Origin: Calditrichota bacterium
Lineage (GTDB): Bacteria; CLD3
DNA: 60,379 bases
Assembly (NCBI GenBank): GCA_008501735.1
Contig: QQUF01000021.1
Span: 1 to 60,379, forward strand
Direction of reading: 5' to 3'
In this document: in pieces, positions 16,688-23,678 of the stretch
Layout of the letters: each line of letters opens with the position of its first letter
Position numbering within the stretch: the stretch's first letter is position 1
Notes under the pieces: generated by a model
Seen by the model: the letters and a program-made list of their open reading frames with translations, nothing else
Told to the model about the DNA's origin: nothing
Databases searched by the model: none
Translations under genes and position numbers: made by a program

Positions 16688-17746
16688 ATGTTAGAGCTTG
16701 CCAAACAAGCAAAAAATTTCGTAAAAAATGCTGTTCACGACAGACCTGTCAACTCAACGACTGAAATCCGCTTGACTTATCTTTGCACTCAAAGATGCAG
16801 ACAATGTGTAATTCCATTCAAAGGAACTGACCCAAAGTGGTTGACTTTTGAACAATTCAAGTTCATTGGCGACAGGCTTCGTGATTACGGCTCTTACATT
16901 GGATTTATTTCTGGTGGCGAAGTAACGATGGTTCCTGATTTAGACAAAATTTTATTAGAAGCGAGAAAAATTTTCCCTGTAGCTCTAACTTTAGTTACAG
17001 GACTTTACAACAAGCCTGAGATTATTCGCCCAATCGCAGAACTCGCTCTTGCTAACGACATTAACATTCAAACTTCTCTTGACGGTTTCGACGAAATTGG
17101 CGACGATTTGAGAGGCTCAAAAGATTTTTTCAAAGTGGTTTATGGAAATATGAAAATGATTGCCGATATGAAGCCCGAAAGTTCAAAGTCTTTGCTTTAC
17201 ACAAACATCGTAATGAGCCAACTCAATTTAGATCAAGTTCCCGAACTAATTAAAAGAACTAACGATGCAGGTTGGAAAGCAACAATCGGAATGTACCACG
17301 ACTTGACTGCTTCAACTCGTGCAAATGACGATATGTTTCTTGAGCCTTCCGAAAAATTAGACAACTTGATTAAGTATTTGAGAGAAGGAAAAAAAGTCCT
17401 AAACCTCGATTCTTACCTTGCAGGAATTCCCGAATACGTTAGAACCCACAAAACAGATATTTGTGCTTACAGACAATCGAAAGTGCTCTCTTCAAGACTT
17501 TTAGTGATGGAAAACGGAGACGTTCATCTTTGTATCGGAAATCCAATAGGAAATCTTTTCCAAAGTAGTTTGGAAGAAATCTTTGAAGCTGAGACTTACC
17601 GTCAAAGACTAAAGGAATACGAATCCTGCGAAGGTTGTTGGACAACTTGTTACACACAACGCTACTTACTTTCTCACCCAAGAAATTTCCAAGAAGTAAA
17701 AAATAATTTCTTCAAAGTAACCAAACTAAAACCCGAAACTGCTTAA
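16688..17746 (+). CDS. Radical SAM enzyme with SPASM-type C-terminal cysteines
   Basis: A 352-aa protein. The CxxxCxxC cluster is C33-C37-C40 in YLCTQRCRQC; the SAM-binding GGE motif is ISGGEVT (74-80). C259, C282, C314, C317 and C321 form a SPASM-like auxiliary Fe-S region (CEGCWTTC). Such enzymes modify peptides, proteins or small molecules by radical chemistry. There is no obvious precursor peptide next to it, and the substrate is unknown. It is co-directional with the 84-aa gene upstream, and the methyltransferase GTG directly follows its stop codon. Family is certain, reaction is not. Confidence 0.9.
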   Translation: MLELAKQAKNFVKNAVHDRPVNSTTEIRLTYLCTQRCRQCVIPFKGTDPKWLTFEQFKFIGDRLRDYGSYIGFISGGEVTMVPDLDKILLEARKIFPVALTLVTGLYNKPEIIRPIAELALANDINIQTSLDGFDEIGDDLRGSKDFFKVVYGNMKMIADMKPESSKSLLYTNIVMSQLNLDQVPELIKRTNDAGWKATIGMYHDLTASTRANDDMFLEPSEKLDNLIKYLREGKKVLNLDSYLAGIPEYVRTHKTDICAYRQSKVLSSRLLVMENGDVHLCIGNPIGNLFQSSLEEIFEAETYRQRLKEYESCEGCWTTCYTQRYLLSHPRNFQEVKNNFFKVTKLKPETA

Positions 17747-18415
17747 GTGAAAATCAAACGAGTCCGAACCAACGATGGAACAGACACAATTTTCAACGAA
17801 AAATTTGGCGAAACTTACCACTCTTACACAGGTGCTTACGAAGAAGCATTGAGAAAATTCACTCTTCCAACTCAAATTCAAGACTTTGCAGAAACACAAA
17901 ATACCATAAAAATTTTAGACGTTTGTTTTGGACTTGGTTACAACTCTTCTGTTTTTGCGGAAATCGTTACCCAAATCAATCCCAAAATTAAAATTAAGAT
18001 TACTGGTCTTGAAAATGACTCTTGGATTTTGGAGCAAATTTCTCAAACTGAGTTTCCAACTGAAAATTGGCAACTCTTTCAAACAATGCAAAATTTTGAA
18101 ATTCACTCTAAAAATTTAGATTTAAAAATCTTCATTGCAGATGCACGAAAGACTTTAACAAACCTTAGTGAAAAATTTGACTTTGTTCTTTTTGACCCAT
18201 TTTCGCCAAAAAGTTGCCCTGAGCTTTGGGAAGAAAACCTTCTTGAAAAAATTACCAAAGTAAGCAAAAAAGGAACAAAACTTACAACCTACTCGTGCAA
18301 CAAAAAGTTCAGAAAATCACTTGAAAATTTAGGTTGGAAAACCTCTGACGTTAAAGGAGTTGGAAGAAAAAGCCCTTCAACTTTGGCAGAGTTTTCACCT
18401 CAAAAATCGGAGTAA
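17747..18415 (+). CDS. MnmD-like tRNA (5-methylaminomethyl-2-thiouridine) methyltransferase
   Basis: A 222-aa Rossmann-fold SAM methyltransferase with a GTG start directly after the previous stop. The N-terminus VRTNDGTDTIFNEKFGETYHSYTGAYEEA is the DUF752/MnmC N-domain signature; ILDVCFGLGYNS is the SAM-binding motif and FVLFDPFSPKSCPELW the catalytic-domain motif. It would methylate nm5s2U34 to mnm5s2U34 in tRNA. It is the stand-alone form (the MnmC oxidase domain is absent), as in Aquifex. Its place in a radical SAM cassette is unusual. Confidence 0.88.
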   Translation: MKIKRVRTNDGTDTIFNEKFGETYHSYTGAYEEALRKFTLPTQIQDFAETQNTIKILDVCFGLGYNSSVFAEIVTQINPKIKIKITGLENDSWILEQISQTEFPTENWQLFQTMQNFEIHSKNLDLKIFIADARKTLTNLSEKFDFVLFDPFSPKSCPELWEENLLEKITKVSKKGTKLTTYSCNKKFRKSLENLGWKTSDVKGVGRKSPSTLAEFSPQKSE

Positions 18416-18418
18416 AAA

Positions 18419-18952
18419 ATGCAAAAATTAAACCTTCCAAAACCGACTCACAACGACTGTTCGGAATATTTTTTCACCTACATCAACAAAGTTCCCGAAG
18501 GAAATGTTTTAGAACTTTTCAGAAGTCAAGTCTCTGATTTCAAAGAGGAGTTGGGGAAACTAACCGAAGAACAATCTCGTTTCCGTTACGCAGAAGGAAA
18601 GTGGAGCATTCGCGAAGTTTTGGGACACATCATCGACACGGAAAGAATTTTTGCTTCTCGTTCCTTGCACTTTGCCCGAAACGAAAAACAGCCTCTTGTA
18701 GCTTTTGACCAAGATGCTTATATGAAAAACGTAAACTTCCACGAAAGAAATTTAGCTGAACTTTTAGCTGAACTTGAGGCTGTCAGAAATTCTATTACTC
18801 TACTCTTTGAAAGCTACACAGAAAAAATGTGGCAAAATGTTGGACACACAACCGAAACAAAATTCGCAAACTTTTCGATTCCTTACATTCTTGTCGGACA
18901 TTTGATTCATCACCTTGCAGTAATCCGCGAAAAATATTTTACAAAATTTTAA
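18419..18952 (+). CDS. DinB/YfiT-superfamily protein
   Basis: A 177-aa four-helix-bundle protein of the DinB_2 type. The metal-binding histidines are visible in VLGHIIDTERI and LVGHLIHHLAVI. Members are cytosolic, metal-dependent thiol transferases or hydrolases, mostly uncharacterised. It starts 3 bases after the MnmD-like stop, so it closes the radical SAM cassette. The substrate is unknown. Confidence 0.88.
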   Translation: MQKLNLPKPTHNDCSEYFFTYINKVPEGNVLELFRSQVSDFKEELGKLTEEQSRFRYAEGKWSIREVLGHIIDTERIFASRSLHFARNEKQPLVAFDQDAYMKNVNFHERNLAELLAELEAVRNSITLLFESYTEKMWQNVGHTTETKFANFSIPYILVGHLIHHLAVIREKYFTKF

Positions 18953-19024
18953 CGCAAGTTTTTGTTTCTTTGAGCGTCTAAGATTTTGAACCTCTCGTGA
19001 AAAGACAAAACAAGGAACTCAAAG

Positions 19025-19573
19025 ATTAACGCGAAACCCGAAGATTTTTTCAGGAAACTTGTCGAAGAAAACCAAGACAAAGTTATCAGCATTTGCAACC
19101 GCTTTTTGAACAACAAACAAGATGCGGAAGACACTGCTCAGGAAGTTTTTATTCAAGTTTACAAGTCTTTGGAAAGTTTCCGAGAAGATGCAAAAATTTC
19201 AACTTGGATTTATCAAATTTCAGTCTCAAAATCTTTGGATTTAATTCGCAGTAGAAAACGAAAAAAACGAATTGGTTTTTTCAAAAACTTGGTTGGCTTA
19301 GATTCTTTTGAGTCTCAAAAAACAGCTTCCGAAGAACTAAACCCAGAAGAAGGTTTTGAAGCAAACGAACGAAAAAAAGTTCTTCACGAAGCAATTAATT
19401 CTCTGCCCGAAAGCCAAAGAATCGCGTTGAATTTGACAAAGTTCGACGGGTTCAGTTACCAAGAAGCTGCGAAAATTATGGAGACTTCTGTTTCGTCAGT
19501 TGAGTCGCTTTTGTTTAGAGCGAAAAAGAATTTGCAGAAAAAACTTTCGGCTTACTACGAGAAAAATTTGTAG
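19025..19573 (+). CDS. ECF RNA polymerase sigma factor with an apparent ATT start
   Basis: A 182-aa sigma-70 family protein. Region 2 is FFRKLVEENQDKVISICNRFLNNKQDAEDTAQEVFIQVY; region 4 is LPESQRIALNLTKFDGFSYQEAAKIM. The frame is open upstream to 19001 with no ATG, GTG or TTG before 19106, yet homology to region 2 begins near 19037. ATT at 19025 follows AAGGA with 8-base spacing and gives the N-terminus expected for the family. A TTG start at 19106 would delete half of region 2.1. It is followed by a TM protein and a periplasmic sensor-like protein, which resembles a CnrH-CnrY-CnrX arrangement. Confidence 0.85.
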   Translation: MNAKPEDFFRKLVEENQDKVISICNRFLNNKQDAEDTAQEVFIQVYKSLESFREDAKISTWIYQISVSKSLDLIRSRKRKKRIGFFKNLVGLDSFESQKTASEELNPEEGFEANERKKVLHEAINSLPESQRIALNLTKFDGFSYQEAAKIMETSVSSVESLLFRAKKNLQKKLSAYYEKNL

Positions 19574-19632
19574 GTTAGCACAAGTTTTTGAAAAAAGTGT
19601 CGTCAAAAGAAATGAACCAAAAAGGCAAAAAA

Positions 19633-19983
19633 ATGAACCGAAAAAATAAAATTGAAAATGAAGTCAAAAAGACTCTAAGCCTTTTAGACGAAAAAGAATT
19701 TCTTGAACACAACGAGCATTTTTACACCGTTCTTCAAGCAAAAATTAATAGACTTGAAGACGAGAAAAAAGTAGCAGTTTTGAAACCAAAAAACTCTGTC
19801 GGCATTTTAAGACCTGCTTTTTTGAGCTTAATGTTTGTTGCTAACTTGGTAACATTTTTCTTTGTCGCCCAAAATTCAGAATCGCAAGACACTGAGACTG
19901 AAAATTTGAGCGGACTTTTTGCCCAAGAGTATTCTTTAACAAACGAAAACACTGACATTTTAAACAGCTTTCAGGTGGAATAA
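19633..19983 (+). CDS. Single-pass membrane protein, probable anti-sigma factor
   Basis: A 116-aa protein. The start at ATG 19633 has AAAGG 8 bases upstream; longer frames from 19588 or 19612 have none. Residues 1-60 are cytosolic, charged and helical (IENEVKKTLSLLDE), one TM segment lies at about 70-90 (PAFLSLMFVANLVTFFFVA), and the tail is periplasmic and acidic. Its position directly after an ECF sigma gene and its topology fit a small anti-sigma factor like CnrY, but I see no zinc-binding HxxxCxxC motif. The next gene's ATG abuts its stop codon. Confidence 0.75.
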   Translation: MNRKNKIENEVKKTLSLLDEKEFLEHNEHFYTVLQAKINRLEDEKKVAVLKPKNSVGILRPAFLSLMFVANLVTFFFVAQNSESQDTETENLSGLFAQEYSLTNENTDILNSFQVE

Positions 19984-20499
19984 ATGGACTACTTTACGAA
20001 CAAAAAATTTATGACTTGGACTATTGCAATTCTTGTTTTGTTGAACATCTTAACTCTTTCAGGAATTTGGTTTCTAAAATTTTCACCAAAGCCTCCTTTT
20101 GCAGATTTTCCAAGGAAAGAAAGGTCAGAGTTTTTGCTAAAGAAAAAATTAAACCTTACTGACGAACAATTGCAAAAATTCCGAGACTTACGAAAAAAGC
20201 ACTTTGAGGAAACACGAGAATTTGGAAATAAAATTCACAATTTGAAAAGAGAATTGTCCGAAGAAGTTTTTAAAAAAACTCAAAACCAATCGGAAGTCGA
20301 AAAACTAATTGAGAAAGTCGGTCAGTTAGAAATGCAAATTGAGAAAGGAAAATTCAAGCATTTTCTTGAGTTAAAATCTGTTTGTACCCCCGAACAGCAG
20401 AAAAAATTCAGAGAGATTTTTAAGGAAATTATGCCTCCACACAAAGTAACCCATTCTCACCGCCGTGAAAAAAAACATCGTTTTCGTGGTAGAGAATAA
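19984..20499 (+). CDS. Spy/CpxP-CnrX-like periplasmic sensor protein
   Basis: A 171-aa protein with an N-terminal TM (MTWTIAILVLLNILTLSGIWF) and a helical periplasmic domain. LNLTDEQLQKFRDLRKKHFEE and VCTPEQQKKFREIFKEIM are LTxxQ-like motifs of the Spy/CpxP/ZraP superfamily. The C-terminus is His/Arg-rich (HKVTHSHRREKKHRFRGRE), a possible metal site. It starts immediately after the anti-sigma stop. In related circuits this protein senses metal or misfolded protein and controls sigma release. Confidence 0.8.
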   Translation: MDYFTNKKFMTWTIAILVLLNILTLSGIWFLKFSPKPPFADFPRKERSEFLLKKKLNLTDEQLQKFRDLRKKHFEETREFGNKIHNLKRELSEEVFKKTQNQSEVEKLIEKVGQLEMQIEKGKFKHFLELKSVCTPEQQKKFREIFKEIMPPHKVTHSHRREKKHRFRGRE

Positions 20500-20575
20500 A
20501 AAGTAAATTTTCAAATAATTCTAGATTAGTACAATTCTTTAAATGTATCGAATTGAGACATTTAATGTAAAATGC

Positions 20576-20614
20576 TAAATTATAGGTAGTTATATACTCT
20601 ATAATTTATTTTTG
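20576..20614 (+). terminator. Possible terminator after the sigma operon
   Basis: TAAATTATAG (20576-20585) pairs perfectly with CTATAATTTA (20599-20608) around a 13-nt loop, followed by TTTTTG. The stem is almost all A/T, so strength is doubtful. The rest of the 264-bp gap (20500-20763) holds interleaved inverted repeats at 20532-20563 and no gene. Confidence 0.45.
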
Positions 20615-20763
20615 TTTCACAACAATTCAAAAACACCCTTCTCCATTAATCGCACTTAAGTAATTTATTATCATTAACTTATAACCACTCTATAAAATTG
20701 GCATAAACTGTGTAAACAATGTTCATTAGTTAAAATAACTTTCATCTTATTTAGAGGTTAAAA

Positions 20764-21867
20764 ATGAACACTGGAATTAGAGAAATTACTTTTGCAATAA
20801 TCTTAGGATTATTCAGTTTTACGAACCTTGTCAATGCACAAATCACAATTGATGAAAATGACATCGACACAAGTTTCGGCACTACATTTACGTTATTCCA
20901 AACAGACAATGACAGTTTGCCAATTAATGTAAATCTTGGAACTGCTGGAGGACCAAATGCTTGGCAATTCGACCCAGCAGACTTTCCTCCTGGAGATTCT
21001 ATTCCTTACAATATTATTGACCCAGCTTCTACTCCTTGGGGAAACGAATTTCCTAATGCAGACCACGTTTGGAACTTTGTCGAGCCTGAAAACAACCTAA
21101 ACACTTACAGTTTTACTGAAGTCTCAAACAATGGTTACTTACACCATTCGGCAGTTTTTCAAGTTGGACCAAATGTTTTTAAAGTAGTCTTTTCGACTCC
21201 TCGTACTTTGCTTACTTTCCCTGCAACTCTCGGAACAACTTGGACTGACAACTACATCATTATTCCACTTTTTGATCCTGCAAATTCTGACATTGACTCA
21301 ACAAGTGCTGTTTCAACTGTTGACGCTTGGGGAACAATCACAACTCCTCTTGGAACTTTTGATTGCTTAAGAGTTCGTGTTAACGAAACCGAAATTACTC
21401 ATTCTTATCAAAATGGAGTCATTGTTGACAGTGACACAACAACAAATATAAATTATTTATTCTACACTGAAAGCGAAGGATATTTTGCTGAAATCTCAAG
21501 TTTAGAAGGTGAAACAAACCCAAACTTCACAATAGCTTCTGACATTAATTTTAGAATGCAAAATATCGCAGTCGGAATCGAAGAGATTTCAAATCTCAAA
21601 CTTAGAACTTTCGATTTAGCTCAAAACTATCCAAACCCTTTTAACCCTTCGACTCAAATTAACTACTCACTTTCAAAATCAAATTTTGTGAACCTTACTG
21701 TCTTCAATGAAATTGGACAAGAAGTTCAAATCTTAAAAAATGGTTTTCAAAGTGCAGGGAATTTCAACCTAAGCTTTGACGGAAGCAACCTTGCAAGTGG
21801 AACTTATTTTTACAAACTCAAAGTAGGAAATCAAACCGAAACTAAGAAAATGCTTTTAATCAAATAA
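20764..21867 (+). CDS. Secreted protein with type IX sorting domain
   Basis: A 367-aa protein. The signal peptide ends at VNAQ, and an SD of AGAGG precedes the ATG. The body is beta-rich with WGTITTPLGTFDCLRVRVNETE, a pattern common in secreted proteins of this lineage. The C-terminal about 85 residues (LAQNYPNPFNPSTQINYSLS to GTYFYKLKVGNQTETKKMLLIK) are a type IX (Por) sorting domain. It should be exported and either anchored to the surface or released. No enzymatic motif was seen. It has its own strong terminator. Confidence 0.85.
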   Translation: MNTGIREITFAIILGLFSFTNLVNAQITIDENDIDTSFGTTFTLFQTDNDSLPINVNLGTAGGPNAWQFDPADFPPGDSIPYNIIDPASTPWGNEFPNADHVWNFVEPENNLNTYSFTEVSNNGYLHHSAVFQVGPNVFKVVFSTPRTLLTFPATLGTTWTDNYIIIPLFDPANSDIDSTSAVSTVDAWGTITTPLGTFDCLRVRVNETEITHSYQNGVIVDSDTTTNINYLFYTESEGYFAEISSLEGETNPNFTIASDINFRMQNIAVGIEEISNLKLRTFDLAQNYPNPFNPSTQINYSLSKSNFVNLTVFNEIGQEVQILKNGFQSAGNFNLSFDGSNLASGTYFYKLKVGNQTETKKMLLIK

Positions 21868-21876
21868 ATTACTTTT

Positions 21877-21915
21877 AAAGGCTACAAACTTTAGAAGTTT
21901 TGTAGCCTTTTTCTA
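21877..21915 (+). terminator. Intrinsic terminator after the T9SS protein
   Basis: AAAGGCTACAAACTT pairs with AAGTTTTGTAGCCTTT with a single bulge, followed by a T run. It separates 20764-21867 from the PQQ-propeller gene. Confidence 0.85.
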
Positions 21916-21930
21916 AAACAGGAGCTTAAA

Positions 21931-23538
21931 ATGAAATTAAGCAAAAACTACTCAGCCATTTTAATCTTAGCAATTTTCGTTAGCTTTTTACAAGCTGCAA
22001 CACCAAACTGGAGTATTGATTTTGAGAAAAAAATAAAATGGGAAAAACTTACTTCTACTGGACATTTAGTCGTTAGTACTGACGGAGGACTTTATGGAAT
22101 TAATCCTGACGACGGCTCAATCGCTTGGAAGATGGAAGAAATAAAAAAGCTCAATGAAGAAATGTTCGAACTAATTCCTTTCACACCTTACGCGATTGTG
22201 AATACTGGGAAAGGGCTTTTCAGCGTTTTAAATCGAATGACTGTAATTAATGTTGCCGATGGGAAAGAAATTTGGAGCAGTGACGAACTTGACATCAATT
22301 CCTCAATGGGACAATTTATCTTACCTGAAATGAATGCACTTTTTATTTACGGAACAAACTCTAAAGGAAAAACAAAAGTTACTGTTGTAGAAGTTGATAC
22401 AGGAAAATTAATTTGGGAAGATGTAGATTTTTTCAAAAAACGCAACGCTGTTGTTTTCCCAATGACTAAGGTCAAACAAACAATTGTTGGAAACCAAGAG
22501 CCACTTTTCGACACTCCTGAAACAATGATTACTTTTCTTGACAATAAAGGTCTTAGAAAACACAATGCCAAAACAGGCGAATTAATTTGGGATTGTGAAT
22601 TCAAAAAAACTCACGCACCAGCACTTCTTCGCGGTTATTCACCAATGTTTTTTGACGGAGAAAACAAAGTCGTTTACGTTCCAAGTTTGAACAAAATCAT
22701 TGCCGTAAAAACTGACGATGGAGCTAAGGTCTGGAAAAAATCAGAAAAATTAAAAGGAATGGTTCAACAAATTGCTTTAACTCCTCAAGGTTTACTTGTG
22801 AAAACAGGTGGTGGAAGTGACGGAAAAAGTGGGAAACCTTCAATTGTTTTACTCAACACAGAAACAGGAAAAAAAGCATGGAAAAAAGAATTTAAGAAAC
22901 TTAAAAATTCTACAAACTTTGTAGTCAAAGACGACAAGGTTTTAGTTTACTCAGACAAAAAAATCTATTCAATTAACCTCTCAGACGGAAAGTACGAGGA
23001 GGTTGCTAAAAAGTTAAAGTTTAAAGGTGGTGAATACCCTTACGGTTTGACTTTACGAGAAGACGGATTGTTTTTGCAATCAAGCCAAAATTTGATGCTT
23101 CTTGATTTCAACGGTGAACAAAAATTCCACAGTCACTTCAAAGCTCCAGGTTCAAGTATGTTTGCAAAAATAGCTTCGACAGCGGCAATTATGGCAGTTA
23201 ATGCAATGTCAGTTGCAAGTGCTCACAGTCGAGCTCAAACAAATGCTTACAACAACGGAGGAAGAGGAAGTGCCGAATATTCTCTAATCAATAGTAATCC
23301 TTACATTTCCAAGAGGTTCAAAGCAAGTAAGGACGCTGCAAACTTCACTTACATTCTTACAGAAGTAAAAAATGATGATGAAAAAGGTCCAGGAATTGTA
23401 AAAGTAAATAAAATTACTGGTGAAAAAGAAAAAGGAATTGTCTTAGGAGAAAAAGAACCTGTTTACGAAATCGACGAAATTGACGGGAGAATTTTCTTCA
23501 AATCAGATAAAAAACAAATTCAGTGCTTTAAATTTTAA
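21931..23538 (+). CDS. Secreted PQQ-like beta-propeller protein
   Basis: A 535-aa protein with SD AGGAG and a signal peptide ending near LQAA. It has at least five PQQ-type blades of the form LNTETGKKAWKKEF and INPDDGSIAWKMEE. The propeller lacks the residues of a quinoprotein dehydrogenase, so it is likely a scaffold like BamB rather than an enzyme. A hydrophobic stretch near residues 405-425 (SMFAKIASTAAIMAVNAMSVASA) is an odd insertion between blades. A perfect-looking terminator follows. Confidence 0.85.
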   Translation: MKLSKNYSAILILAIFVSFLQAATPNWSIDFEKKIKWEKLTSTGHLVVSTDGGLYGINPDDGSIAWKMEEIKKLNEEMFELIPFTPYAIVNTGKGLFSVLNRMTVINVADGKEIWSSDELDINSSMGQFILPEMNALFIYGTNSKGKTKVTVVEVDTGKLIWEDVDFFKKRNAVVFPMTKVKQTIVGNQEPLFDTPETMITFLDNKGLRKHNAKTGELIWDCEFKKTHAPALLRGYSPMFFDGENKVVYVPSLNKIIAVKTDDGAKVWKKSEKLKGMVQQIALTPQGLLVKTGGGSDGKSGKPSIVLLNTETGKKAWKKEFKKLKNSTNFVVKDDKVLVYSDKKIYSINLSDGKYEEVAKKLKFKGGEYPYGLTLREDGLFLQSSQNLMLLDFNGEQKFHSHFKAPGSSMFAKIASTAAIMAVNAMSVASAHSRAQTNAYNNGGRGSAEYSLINSNPYISKRFKASKDAANFTYILTEVKNDDEKGPGIVKVNKITGEKEKGIVLGEKEPVYEIDEIDGRIFFKSDKKQIQCFKF

Positions 23539-23556
23539 TCTTTTCTCTCATTCCAA

Positions 23557-23593
23557 AAGTGGAGGCTGATTTCGTCAGTCTCTGCTTTTTTTC
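23557..23593 (+). terminator. Intrinsic terminator after the PQQ-propeller gene
   Basis: AAGTGGAGGCTGA pairs with TCAGTCTCTGCTT (13 pairs, three wobbles) around TTTCG, followed by seven T. It sits in the 140-bp gap between convergent genes. Confidence 0.85.
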
Positions 23594-23678
23594 ATTTAAG
23601 AAACTACTCTTAAAAACCAATAAGATTGGATTAATGATATTTTGCGATAAATAAATTTTACGGCAATGCGTCTTTTTT

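Noticed and set aside
20688-20705. Sigma-54-like TGGCA box before the T9SS gene
   Set aside because: The required GC element at -12 (TTGCW) is absent at the correct distance.
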